Source: Streptomyces cucumeris (GTDB taxonomy: Bacteria; Actinomycetota; Actinomycetes; Streptomycetales; Streptomycetaceae). Taken from it: 64,000 bases of DNA. This document shows, piece by piece, positions 9,040 through 16,847 of this stretch. The position numbers and the translations under genes are program-made. The notes beneath the pieces were generated by a model. The model saw only the letters and a list, made by a program, of their open reading frames with translations, did no database searches and was not told the DNA's origin. The DNA is taken from the NCBI RefSeq assembly GCF_024295805.1, contig NZ_JANCLX010000011.1:155876-219875 (forward strand), written 5' to 3'. How positions within the stretch are numbered: position 1 is the stretch's first letter; the number at the start of each line of letters is the position of its first letter.

Positions 9040-9057
9040 GCGGCATTGCTATGCCGC
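9040..9057. promoter_or_regulatory. Inverted repeat upstream of the D,D-carboxypeptidase gene
   Basis: GCGGCAT-TGCT-ATGCCGC is a perfect palindrome with seven-base arms and a four-base centre, about 45 bases before the carboxypeptidase start. It could be an operator or a small 5' hairpin. No regulator can be assigned. Confidence 0.4.
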
Positions 9058-9099
9058 CGTACGGCAGGGGCATTTGGAGTATATATCTTGAGATACGGC

Positions 9100-9981
9100 A
9101 TGAAGAGCGTACGTCGCGCCACCGCGGCGGTCGTCACCGCGGGAGCCGTGCTGGCGGCGGGGGCGTTCTCCGCCACCGCGCAGGCCGCCGCGGTCGCCAC
9201 GCCCTCGATCGCCGCCAAGGGCGGCTATGTGATGAACAACGGCACGGGCAAGAGCCTGTACACCAAGGCCGCGGACACCCGTCGTTCCACCGGCTCCACC
9301 ACCAAGATCATGACGGCGAGGGTGGTGCTCGCGCAGCCGAACCTCAACCTCGACGCCAAGGTCACGGTCCAGAAGGCGTACAGCGACTACATCGTCGACA
9401 ACAACTACGCCTCCTCGGCGCGGCTGATCGTCGGCGACAAGGTCACCGTCCGGCAGCTCCTCTACGGCCTGATGCTGCCGTCCGGCTGTGACGCGGCGTA
9501 CGCGCTGGCCGACAAGTTCGGCAGCGGTTCCACCCGGTCCGCCCGGGTGAAGTCGTTCATCGGCAAGATGAACACCACCGCCAAGAACCTGGGTCTGAGC
9601 AACACCCACTTCGACTCGTTCGACGGCATCGGGCACGGGGCGAACTACTCCACCCCGCGTGATCTGACCAAGCTGGCCAGCAGCGCGATGAAGTACTCGA
9701 CCTTCCGGTCGGTCGTGAAGACCAAGTCGACCAAGCAGAAGGTGACCACGAAGAGCGGTGGCTACCGCTACATGTCGTGGAGCAACACCAACAACCTGCT
9801 CAGCGGCTACTCGGGCACCATCGGCGTCAAGACCGGCTCCGGTCCGGAGGCCAAGTACTGCCTGGTCTTCGCCGCCACCCGGAACGGCAAGACGATGATC
9901 GGCACGGTGCTCGCCTCCACCTCGGTGGACGCCCGCACCTCCGACGCCAAGAAGCTGATGGACTACGGCTTCAAGAAGTAG
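9100..9981 (+). CDS. Serine-type D-Ala-D-Ala carboxypeptidase (peptidase S11)
   Basis: A secreted penicillin-binding-protein-like enzyme that trims the terminal D-Ala from peptidoglycan stem peptides. Counted from the ATG at 9100 it has 293 residues with a cleavable signal peptide (KSVRRA, hydrophobic core, cleavage near AQA). Active-site motifs are STTK (SxxK), the SxN-equivalent SGC in LPSGCDAAYALAD, and KTG in GVKTGSG. The third residue of SxN is Cys instead of Asn. An alternative TTG start at 9088 has a better ribosome site (GGAG at 9076-9079, eight-base spacing) and would only lengthen the signal peptide by four residues. No long C-terminal anchor is present, so the protein is probably released. 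Confidence 0.92.
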   Translation: MKSVRRATAAVVTAGAVLAAGAFSATAQAAAVATPSIAAKGGYVMNNGTGKSLYTKAADTRRSTGSTTKIMTARVVLAQPNLNLDAKVTVQKAYSDYIVDNNYASSARLIVGDKVTVRQLLYGLMLPSGCDAAYALADKFGSGSTRSARVKSFIGKMNTTAKNLGLSNTHFDSFDGIGHGANYSTPRDLTKLASSAMKYSTFRSVVKTKSTKQKVTTKSGGYRYMSWSNTNNLLSGYSGTIGVKTGSGPEAKYCLVFAATRNGKTMIGTVLASTSVDARTSDAKKLMDYGFKK

Positions 9982-9999
9982 TCCCTCCGCGTCACGGGT

Positions 10000-10046
10000 C
10001 CGGGGCCCGTCCGATCGACCGCACCGGTCGGCCGGACGGGCCCCGG
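10000..10046 (+). terminator. Long GC-rich hairpin after the carboxypeptidase gene
   Basis: The 14-base arms 10000-10013 (CCGGGGCCCGTCCG) and 10033-10046 are perfect complements, and the loop between them can extend pairing through a CGACCG/CGGTCG inner stem. It begins about 19 bases after the stop codon. There is no U-tract, as is usual in Streptomyces. Confidence 0.8.
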
Positions 10047-10102
10047 CTCATGTCACACGCGGCCGCCGCATACCCGTGATCGCCCCGGCACAGAATCAGC
10101 CC

Positions 10103-11530
10103 ATGGACGACAACGGGGATGACCGCGCGCACGACCACGGGGACGACCACGCGGGGACCGACAGCGCGACGGCGTACGCCTGGGCCGCCCTCGGCGGAGC
10201 GCCCGACCTGGCCGCCGCCGTGAGCTACGCACCGGCGGCCGGAGCGCTGCCCGCCCGGCTCCCGGTGCGGGAGATGGCCCGCGCCACCGTGGGGGTCTGC
10301 TCACTGGCCGCCGCCGAACTGGACGCCCGGCGCTCCGGCCGTCCGCCGGCGGGGACGGGCGGTGTCCGGGTGGCCGAGGCCGCGGTGGCCACGGCGTTCC
10401 ACAGCGAGCGGCTGCTGCGGATCGACGGACGGCAGCCGACCGCGTTCGCACCGCTGTCCGGCTTCTGGAGGACGGCCGACGGCTGGGTCCGCACCCATGC
10501 CAACTACCCCCACCACCGCGCCCGGCTGCTGGCCGCCCTCGGCATCCCCGCCCGCGGCACCCCGGAGGAGCTGGTGGAGCGGCTGCGCGCGGAGCTGGCG
10601 GGCCGCCGTGCGCACGAGGTGCAGGAGGTGGCGTACCCGGCGGGCGCCCTGGCGGTGGCCGTGGCCCGGCCCGGTGCCACCGCCATGCCGCTGGACGGAC
10701 TCCCGCTGGTCGAGTCCCGGCCGGGACCGGACGCCGCAGCGCGTCCGCTGCCCGCCGCGCCGCTGCCCGCCGAGGGGGTGCGGGTGCTCGATCTGACCCG
10801 GGTCCTCGCCGGACCGGTGGCTACCCGCACCCTGGCCGCACTCGGCGCCGACGTCCTGCGGATCGACGCGCCGCGGCTTCCCGAGGACCCGGACTCGCAC
10901 GCCGACACCGGGTTCGGCAAACGCTCCGCCCGGCTGGACCTCGGTGACCCCGGGGACCGGCGGGCCTTCGGGGAACTCCTCGCCCGCGCCGATGTGGTGG
11001 TCAGCGGCTACCGCCCGGGTGCGCTGGACCGCTTCGGCCTCGACCCGGACACCCTGGCCGACCGGCACCCCGGGCTGATCGCCGTCCATCTGTGCGCCTG
11101 GGGCTGGTCCGGGCCGTGGACCGGCCGCCGCGGCTTCGACAGCCTGGTCCAGGCGGGGACCGGGATCGCCGCGATCGAGGCCGGACCGGACGGCCGTCCG
11201 GGGGCACTGCCCGCGCAGGCGCTGGACCACGGCACCGGCTATCTGATCGCGGCGGCGGTGCTGCGCGCGCTGACCGAGCGCCAGGACACCGGCGCCGGGC
11301 GGCGGCTGGGCCTCTCGCTCGCGGGCACCGCGTCCTGGCTGCTGCACGGGATCACCCCGGTCGCGGAGGACGGGCCCGGCCATGACCCGGCCCCCTGGCT
11401 GGCCGAGACGGAATCGCCGTACGGCACACTGCGGTACGCCCGGTCACCGCTCGCCCGACCCGGCGGCGGAGGCTTCAACTGGAGCCGCCCGCCAGGCCGT
11501 TGGGGCGCGGACGCCCCGGTCTGGCGCTGA
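10103..11530 (+). CDS. CaiB/BaiF (family III) CoA-transferase
   Basis: A 475-residue cytoplasmic enzyme of the family III CoA-transferases, which move CoA between carboxylic acids. The diagnostic part is the C-terminal half: VRVLDLTRVLAGPVATRTLAALGADVLRID, a VVVSGYRPGALDRFGLDPDTL segment, and RGFDSLVQAGTGI, where the Asp is the expected catalytic residue that carries the acyl group. The N-terminal 220 residues form a second, less conserved CaiB-like half with an acidic, His-rich start (MDDNGDDRAHDHGDDH). An upstream GTG at 10076 is also possible. No neighbour indicates the substrate. Confidence 0.85.
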   Translation: MDDNGDDRAHDHGDDHAGTDSATAYAWAALGGAPDLAAAVSYAPAAGALPARLPVREMARATVGVCSLAAAELDARRSGRPPAGTGGVRVAEAAVATAFHSERLLRIDGRQPTAFAPLSGFWRTADGWVRTHANYPHHRARLLAALGIPARGTPEELVERLRAELAGRRAHEVQEVAYPAGALAVAVARPGATAMPLDGLPLVESRPGPDAAARPLPAAPLPAEGVRVLDLTRVLAGPVATRTLAALGADVLRIDAPRLPEDPDSHADTGFGKRSARLDLGDPGDRRAFGELLARADVVVSGYRPGALDRFGLDPDTLADRHPGLIAVHLCAWGWSGPWTGRRGFDSLVQAGTGIAAIEAGPDGRPGALPAQALDHGTGYLIAAAVLRALTERQDTGAGRRLGLSLAGTASWLLHGITPVAEDGPGHDPAPWLAETESPYGTLRYARSPLARPGGGGFNWSRPPGRWGADAPVWR

Positions 11531-11574
11531 CCTCGGAGGTTCCGCCCGCTGGCTGAAAAGCGCCCTGGGGGAAT

Positions 11575-11591
11575 CCCTAGATCTGCTAGGG
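11575..11591. promoter_or_regulatory. Inverted repeat upstream of the secreted crystallin-like gene
   Basis: CCCTAG-ATCTG-CTAGGG is a perfect six-base-arm palindrome about 85 bases before the start at 11674. Possible operator; no regulator identified. Confidence 0.35.
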
Positions 11592-11673
11592 GACTTCGTA
11601 GTTTTGGTCCGTACCAGGGCGAGCACACGCGGTGGTGAGAACTGCCCGTGACACACAGTCAGGAGGTGTTCGT

Positions 11674-12273
11674 ATGGCGATCAAGACCCTCCGCGCCCGG
11701 TTCGCCGGGGCGGCCGTCGCCTTCGTCACCGGTGTGGTCTGCGTTCCGTGGACACAGACCGCCACCGCCGCCGAATCCGCCCCGCGGCACTGCGTGGTGG
11801 ATGCCCGCTCCGGACAGCAGAGCTGCTTCGCGACCTTCACCGCGGCCGTCGACAGAGCCACTCACGGCCGGGTCACCGACGCCCCCGCCAGCCCGCGGGA
11901 GGCCGCGGCGTCGGCGTCCTTCCGGGCGGAGCTGTCCGGTGCCCGCACCGCGGCGGCGTCCGGGGCCCGGTCGAAGGCGGCCGAGGGGGATGTCATCCAG
12001 GGGACGTTCTTCGACGAGAAGGACTTCACCGGCTCCTCGCTCACCATCACCGGTCCGGGTCTGTGCGAGAAGGACGGCTGGGTCGACTACCAGCACGACC
12101 TGGCCGAGGACTGGAAGAACCGCGTCTCCTCGGTGCAGCCGTGGGGCAACTGCGCGATCTGGCTCTACCCGGAGCCGGGCCTCGGCGGTGACCGCGACGG
12201 TCCGTTCGACGAGAACACCGCGGACGTCGGCCAGATGATGAACGACCGCACCCAGTCGATCGGGTTCAGCTGA
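11674..12273 (+). CDS. Secreted beta/gamma-crystallin-like or inhibitor I36-like protein
   Basis: A 199-residue secreted protein. The ATG at 11674 has a near-perfect ribosome site (AGGAGGT, seven-base spacing). A signal peptide runs to about residue 33 (cleavage near TATAAES). A linker rich in Ala, Arg and Ser follows. The last 75 residues (GTFFDEKDFTGSSLTITGPG, then the VSSVQPWGNCAIWLYPEPG segment) look like a single crystallin-type Greek-key domain, as found in Streptomyces metalloprotease inhibitors of the I36 type. Cys residues could form disulfides outside the cell. A second secreted protein gene follows after 67 bases. Confidence 0.7.
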   Translation: MAIKTLRARFAGAAVAFVTGVVCVPWTQTATAAESAPRHCVVDARSGQQSCFATFTAAVDRATHGRVTDAPASPREAAASASFRAELSGARTAAASGARSKAAEGDVIQGTFFDEKDFTGSSLTITGPGLCEKDGWVDYQHDLAEDWKNRVSSVQPWGNCAIWLYPEPGLGGDRDGPFDENTADVGQMMNDRTQSIGFS

Positions 12274-12340
12274 CCTCCACCGCGCTGAACCGGTGCCCGG
12301 TATCCCCCTTCATCGCACACCCCCCACGGGAGGGCTGCAC

Positions 12341-12994
12341 ATGAACAACCGCATACGCACCAGCACCGGCGACCGTTCCCACCGGATCCGCCGCACCCGC
12401 GCCGCCGTTCTGCTGTCCGCGGTGGCCGTCCTGGGCGGCGTCGCCATGGCCCCCGGCGCACAGGCCGAGGAGACGCCGACCATGCGCGAACTGCTCGACA
12501 AGTGCGACAACGGCACCGACTCCTGCGTCTTCCACCCCGAGGGCGCCCCCACGGACTCCATGGGGGAGGCGCACCAGGTCGGTGACTCCGCCTACAACTG
12601 CACCCAGGACCTCCAGCGGTCGAGCATCGCGTGGGCCGACACCACCGGGGAGTCCAACAGCCTCGGGGTCTCGCTCAGCGCCGAGTACGGCTTCTCCGAG
12701 GTCTTCAAGGTGAGCATCGAGACCAGCTACGGGCACACCTGGGAGACCTCGCACACCGAGACCGACACCACCAATGTCGACGTCCGCCCCGGTGAGGTGG
12801 GCTGGGTGACCCGCGAACCCACCATGGAGAAGGTCAAGGGCACCTACGAACTGCACTTCGAGGACCGGTTCTACGGCCACTACATCTGGTACGTGCCGTT
12901 CGAGTCGACCGCGCCCAAGAAGGACGCGTCCAGCACCAAGACCCAGCACACCCGCCCGATGACGGAGGAGGAGAAGGCCCAGCACTGCGGCTGA
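12341..12994 (+). CDS. Secreted protein with possible aerolysin/ETX-like beta-strand region
   Basis: A 217-residue secreted protein with a twin-Arg-containing signal peptide ending near AQAEE. The start ATG is preceded by GGGAGGG with suitable spacing. The central region has long alternating Ser/Thr stretches (VSIETSYGHTWETSHTETDT), followed by VDVRPGEVGWVTREPTMEKVKGT and FYGHYIWYVPFES. This alternating pattern and the ending resemble the stem and C-terminal strands of aerolysin/ETX-MTX2 beta-pore proteins, but the protein is short and the match is by eye. Cys residues at about 47, 54, 80 and 216 could pair. Function unknown. Confidence 0.65.
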   Translation: MNNRIRTSTGDRSHRIRRTRAAVLLSAVAVLGGVAMAPGAQAEETPTMRELLDKCDNGTDSCVFHPEGAPTDSMGEAHQVGDSAYNCTQDLQRSSIAWADTTGESNSLGVSLSAEYGFSEVFKVSIETSYGHTWETSHTETDTTNVDVRPGEVGWVTREPTMEKVKGTYELHFEDRFYGHYIWYVPFESTAPKKDASSTKTQHTRPMTEEEKAQHCG

Positions 12995-13002
12995 GCGCCC
13001 CC

Positions 13003-13020
13003 GGTCCGCTTTCGCGGACC
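13003..13020 (+). terminator. Hairpin after the second secreted protein gene
   Basis: GGTCCGC-TTTC-GCGGACC is a perfect seven-base stem with a four-base loop, nine bases downstream of the stop codon at 12994. Confidence 0.6.
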
Positions 13021-13180
13021 TGTGGCGGGCCCGGCTGGAACGGGAACGGCCACCGCGTGATCAACGGGAGGGTGTACCGACTCCCGGAGATCGCGCGGTG
13101 GCCGCGGGCCGTTTGCCCTGCCCGCTGGCGGGCGATGAGGTGACGCGGCCGGATCTGTGCCGTGCGCGGTGGTCACGGAG

Positions 13181-13194
13181 TAGCGTGCGCCGGG
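13181..13194 (+). promoter_or_regulatory. -10 element of a probable leaderless promoter
   Basis: TAGCGT at 13181-13186 is followed by seven bases and then the GTG start at 13194. No ribosome site lies close to this start, so the transcript probably begins at the initiation codon. Confidence 0.5.
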
Positions 13195-14387
13195 TGAATG
13201 ATGCGATCCGGTACGCGAACCCCTTCCGCTTGATCGTCACAGGAGGAGGGACCGGCGGTCACACGTACCCCGCCCTCACCGCCATCCGTACGTTGCAGAC
13301 GCGGCTGGCAGCCGGAGGGGGCACGCTCGAAGTGCTCTGGATCGGGACTCCCGACGGGTTGGAGGCCCGGGTCGCACCCGCGGAGGGGATCCGGTTCACC
13401 ACGGTGGCCACCGGGAAGATCCGGCGCTCCGCCAATCCGCTCAAGATGGTGTCGCCGGCCAATATCCGGGACATGGCCCGTGTGCCGCTCGGGGTGGTTC
13501 AGGCCCGGAAGGTGGTGGGTGATTTCCGGCCGGACGTCGTTCTCGCGACGGGCGGGTACGTCGCGGTCCCGGGCGGGCTCGCGGCGCGGATGCGCCGTGC
13601 TCCCCTGGTGCTGCACGAGCAGACCGTCCGGCTCGGGCTCGCCAACCGCAAGCTCGCCGGGTCGGCGACCCGGATCGCGGTCTCCTCGGAGTCGACGCTC
13701 CCGCTCCTGCCGGAGGCCGTTCGGTCCGTGGCCGTGGTCACCGGCAATCCGGTGCGGCCGGAGGTACTGACCGGACATCCGGACAAGGCCATCGCCGCGC
13801 TGCGGCTGCATGGCTTCGACCGGCGTCTTCCGACCCTGTACGTCACCGGCGGGGCGCAGGGCTCGCAGCAGATCAACGATGTGGTCCGGGATGCGCTTCC
13901 CTGGCTGCTGGAGCGTGCGAACGTGGTGCACCAGTGCGGGGCGGCGAACCACGAGGCCCTGCGCGGGAACGCGACGGGCCTGCCTCCCGCGCTCGCCGCC
14001 CGGTATCACCTCACCCCGTTCGTGGGACCGGAGTTGCCGGACGTCCTGGCACTCGCTGATGTCGTCCTCTCCCGCAGTGGCGCGGGAACCCTCGCCGAGC
14101 TGACCGCCCTGGGCAAGCCGGCTGTCTTCATCCCGCTCGCTTCCTCGGCGGGGAATGAGCAGGCGCACAACGCCCGGCATCTGGAGAAGACCGGCGCGGC
14201 CGTCGCGATCGTCGGCGAGGTGACGGCGGACCGGCTGCGCTCGGCGGTCGGCCCGCTGCTGACGGATCCGGAAAGGCGGGCGGCCATGGCGTTGGCGGCG
14301 CGGGCCCATGGACGGCCGGACGCGGCGGAGCGGCTGGTCGACGTCATCCTGTCGGCCAGCCGCACCGCCACCGGCGCGCGAGGCTGA
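13194..14387 (+). CDS. MurG-like UDP-GlcNAc glycosyltransferase (paralogue)
   Basis: A 397-residue GT-B glycosyltransferase of family GT28. The N-terminal glycine loop GGGTGGHTYPA, the ATGGYVAVPGGLAA loop and the UDP-sugar site SRSGAGTLAELTALGKPAVFIPL followed by NEQAHNARHLE are all MurG signatures. MurG adds GlcNAc to lipid I to form lipid II at the inner face of the membrane. No other division or cell-wall gene lies nearby, so this is probably a second copy or a relative acting in a specialised context rather than the housekeeping MurG of the dcw cluster. The GTG at 13194 is preferred because a leaderless promoter precedes it; upstream starts in frame lack any ribosome site. Confidence 0.85.
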   Translation: MNDAIRYANPFRLIVTGGGTGGHTYPALTAIRTLQTRLAAGGGTLEVLWIGTPDGLEARVAPAEGIRFTTVATGKIRRSANPLKMVSPANIRDMARVPLGVVQARKVVGDFRPDVVLATGGYVAVPGGLAARMRRAPLVLHEQTVRLGLANRKLAGSATRIAVSSESTLPLLPEAVRSVAVVTGNPVRPEVLTGHPDKAIAALRLHGFDRRLPTLYVTGGAQGSQQINDVVRDALPWLLERANVVHQCGAANHEALRGNATGLPPALAARYHLTPFVGPELPDVLALADVVLSRSGAGTLAELTALGKPAVFIPLASSAGNEQAHNARHLEKTGAAVAIVGEVTADRLRSAVGPLLTDPERRAAMALAARAHGRPDAAERLVDVILSASRTATGARG

Positions 14388-14550
14388 TCTCTACGCCATG
14401 CCGGAGGCCGCCCGCGTCCAGTCGGTGCGGTCTCCGAGCTGATCACTGTCGCGGAGGCAGTGCGTCACGGCCTGGGTCTCGTCCTGCTGTCGGGGCGTGA
14501 TGTGGCCCAGGCGCGGGAGGACATCGGACAGGAGATGCTGAGCGTGGCGC
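14388..14550. other. Short spacer with no supported gene
   Basis: Between the MurG-like gene and the truncated regulator there is no coding frame I can support. The reading frame of the downstream regulator is interrupted by at least two stops here, so the missing helix-turn-helix domain of that gene is not encoded in this stretch. Confidence 0.6.
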
Positions 14551-15477
14551 ATGGACCTATCCCACACATCCCGCACCTCACTCCCGTCCGTTGCGCCCGT
14601 GCCGCTGGCACTTCTCACGCAGGAGACTGCCCGAGCCCGGGCAACGTTTCGCGCCACTCAATACACCATGCTTGGCCGCTTACTGCCCGGGCTGCTGGCC
14701 GCCGCGTCGGCGACACGGGACGCAGCGACGGGACGCGAGCGGGAGGAAGCGAACGTCGCACTCGCCCGTGGATATGTGCTCACAGCCGAACTGGCTCTCA
14801 AACAGCACGATGACGCCGCTTGGGTTGCTGCTGACCGTGCGCTCGCTGCCGCTCGGGCGAGCGGTCACCCGGTGCCGATCGGTGAGTCCTCCCGTGTGCT
14901 GGCCATCACGATGCGACGCTCCGGCCGCTGCCCAGCCGCAGTGCGGTTCCTCACGGACGAGGCGCGCGATCTCGACGCTCGAGACGTCCAGACCGGGGCG
15001 GTACGGACCACGCTGATGCTGACAGCCGCCTACACAGCGGCCAATGGCGGCGATCGGACAGCCGCGATGGACCTTCTCGGCACTGCCGATGAAGAGATCG
15101 ACCGCTGGCGGGCAGTGACACCATCAGGACTGTTCACCGTGGACGCGACTCAAGCCCACGCCGACGTCTACCGCATCGGCGTCCACAACGCACTTGGCAC
15201 GCCGGACGAGGGCGTCGCGATCGCTGTGGGGCTGGATATTGACCGAATGCCGACCGCGGAGCGCCGAGCACGGGCCTGGACCGACACTGCCCGCATGTGG
15301 CACGCGCTCGGTGAGGACCGGAAAACCTTCTCCGCTCTGAGGAACATCGAGCGCGAGGCGCCGCAGGAAGTGCGCCGACCAGCGCTCCGAGCCCTGACAT
15401 CGGATCTGCTGTTCTCCTCGGCTCGCGTCCAGGGTGTCCGCGAATTCGCTGCGCGCACCGGAGCGCTGTCCGCCTGA
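14551..15477 (+). pseudogene. 5'-truncated XRE-family regulator (TPR-like part only)
   Basis: A 308-residue frame whose content matches the C-terminal, helical TPR-like region of Streptomyces XRE-type regulators of about 400 residues: PVPLALLTQETARARATFRA, a long helical middle, and TWH-type repeats such as RARAWTDTARMWHALGEDRK. The N-terminal helix-turn-helix that should precede it is absent, and the frame is closed by stops upstream. The first codons (MDLSHTSRTSLPS) are not preceded by a good ribosome site. It may be a remnant, or a non-DNA-binding fragment. Codon choice looks somewhat less GC-biased than the flanks. Confidence 0.6.
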
Positions 15478-15493
15478 CGGCGTCGTGGAGTGC

Positions 15494-16804
15494 TTACGAG
15501 CCGCCCCAGCCGGGCCAGATTCGGTCACTGGTCCAACAGCCGCAGACACCACCAGGCAACAGCCCGGCAAAGCCGCGCCGGACACCGCGGGGGCCCCCCC
15601 CCGCCCCCCGGGCGGGGGGGGGCCCCCCCCCGTGGCGGGGGTGGGGGTACGGCAGCCCGGCGGCGGACAGCGACCGCTTGAGCACCGGGGTGAGCCGTCG
15701 CTCGACGAAGCGGTACAGCAGCCAGGCCAGGCCCAGCATCAGGGCCACGGTCAGCACCAGGGTGGCGTAGGAGGGAAGTCCCAGCTTCCGGTGCAGCACC
15801 CCGACCACCACCCAGCCCAGATGCTCATGCACCAGGTAGAACGGGTAGGTCAGCGACCCGGCCACGGTCAGCCAGCGCCAGTCGGCCCACCGCAGTCTGC
15901 CGAGGGCGATGAGCGCGACGGCCGCGTAGCCGAAGGCCACCACGGCGATGATGCCGGTGGACGAGCGGTAGGAGAAGGCGTCCAGGTCCGCCGGGTGCCA
16001 GAGCCCGGCGATCGCGTAGTGCTGGCCGATCAGAAAGCTGATCGCGACGATGCCCCAGGCCAGGGCGTCATGGCCATAGCGGTGGACCAGGTACAGGCCG
16101 ATGCCGCCGATGAAGTACGAGGCGTACTCGGGCATCAGCACCACGTCCAGCAGCGGCAGGTCCGCCGCCTCGGCCACGGCCGCGCCCAGGGTCCAGACGG
16201 CGCAGAACAGCACCACCCGGCGGCGGTTGGCGCCGGGCAGGACGACGAAGAGCGCGAAGAGGGCGTAGAAGCGCAGTTCGGCCCAGAGGGTCCAGCACAC
16301 GCCCAGCACCCGGTCCACCCCGAGCGGCTGTTGCAGCATGGTCAGGTTGACCAGCGCGTCACTGGGCGAGACCGCCTCGTAGACGACCCAGGGGAGCGCG
16401 AAGACCGCCGTCACCAGGATGATCGCGGCCCAGTAGGCGGGGAAGAGCCGGGAGACCCGGGAGGCGAAGAACGAGCGCAGCGGACGCCCCCAGCCGCTCA
16501 TGCAGATGACGAACCCGCTGATGACGAAGAAGATCTGGACGCCCAGACAGCCGTAGGCGAAGAAGGACGAGGCGGTGGGGAACTGCTCACGGGGCGAGGT
16601 GCCCCACGCCTGGCCGATCTCACCGGTACGGCCTCCGTAGTGGTACGCGGCGACCATCAGGGCGGCCAGCAGCCGCAGCCCGTCCAGGGCGCGCAGCCGC
16701 GGCGGACCGGCGGTGCGCGCCGGGCGTGCCTTCGCTCCGGCCGGGGGCGCGGGGGAGGAGGAGAGAGACAGGGGGCCCGCGTCGGGGGCGGTGGTGGCGG
16801 TCAT
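15494..16804 (-). CDS. Acyltransferase 3 family membrane protein (OafA/YrhL-like)
   Basis: A 436-residue integral membrane protein with about ten helices. It has the hallmark RALDGLRLLAALMVAAYHYGG opening, GVQIFFVISGFVICMSGW and the SRLFPAYW motif, which place it with O-acyltransferases that modify surface polysaccharides using acyl-CoA. As the last gene of the minus-strand half of the nonulosonate cluster, it probably acylates that glycopolymer. The ATG at 16804 follows the polysialyltransferase-like gene by 43 bases. The last 50 residues are abnormal: after LPYPHPRHG the frame runs through a poly-G/poly-C hairpin into Gly/Pro-rich and then unrelated sequence, so the true C-terminus may be lost to an indel or rearrangement. 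Confidence 0.85.
   Translation of the reverse strand: MTATTAPDAGPLSLSSSPAPPAGAKARPARTAGPPRLRALDGLRLLAALMVAAYHYGGRTGEIGQAWGTSPREQFPTASSFFAYGCLGVQIFFVISGFVICMSGWGRPLRSFFASRVSRLFPAYWAAIILVTAVFALPWVVYEAVSPSDALVNLTMLQQPLGVDRVLGVCWTLWAELRFYALFALFVVLPGANRRRVVLFCAVWTLGAAVAEAADLPLLDVVLMPEYASYFIGGIGLYLVHRYGHDALAWGIVAISFLIGQHYAIAGLWHPADLDAFSYRSSTGIIAVVAFGYAAVALIALGRLRWADWRWLTVAGSLTYPFYLVHEHLGWVVVGVLHRKLGLPSYATLVLTVALMLGLAWLLYRFVERRLTPVLKRSLSAAGLPYPHPRHGGGPPPARGAGGGPRGVRRGFAGLLPGGVCGCWTSDRIWPGWGGS
15589..15627. terminator. Poly-G/poly-C perfect hairpin, possible bidirectional terminator
   Basis: G5-C9-G-C3, a C3 loop, and G3-C-G9-C5 form 18-base perfect arms. Such hairpins often end convergent genes in Streptomyces. 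It lies between the truncated regulator and the acyltransferase, but inside the acyltransferase frame as read here. Long homopolymers also make base-count errors likely. Confidence 0.55.
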
Positions 16805-16847
16805 CCGCCCGCCCCCGGACGCGGGCACCGTATACAGGGCGTCCGGC

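Noticed and set aside
7715..9073. Minus-strand 452-codon frame
   Set aside because: Antisense of the gluconate permease; only low-complexity Gln/Gly/His/Asp sequence.
10076..10102. Earlier GTG start for the CoA-transferase
   Set aside because: Adds nine residues without a ribosome site; kept only as an alternative.
14391..14657. Minus-strand 88-codon frame in the spacer before the truncated regulator
   Set aside because: No recognisable domain, no ribosome site, and it overlaps the regulator start; not supported as a gene.
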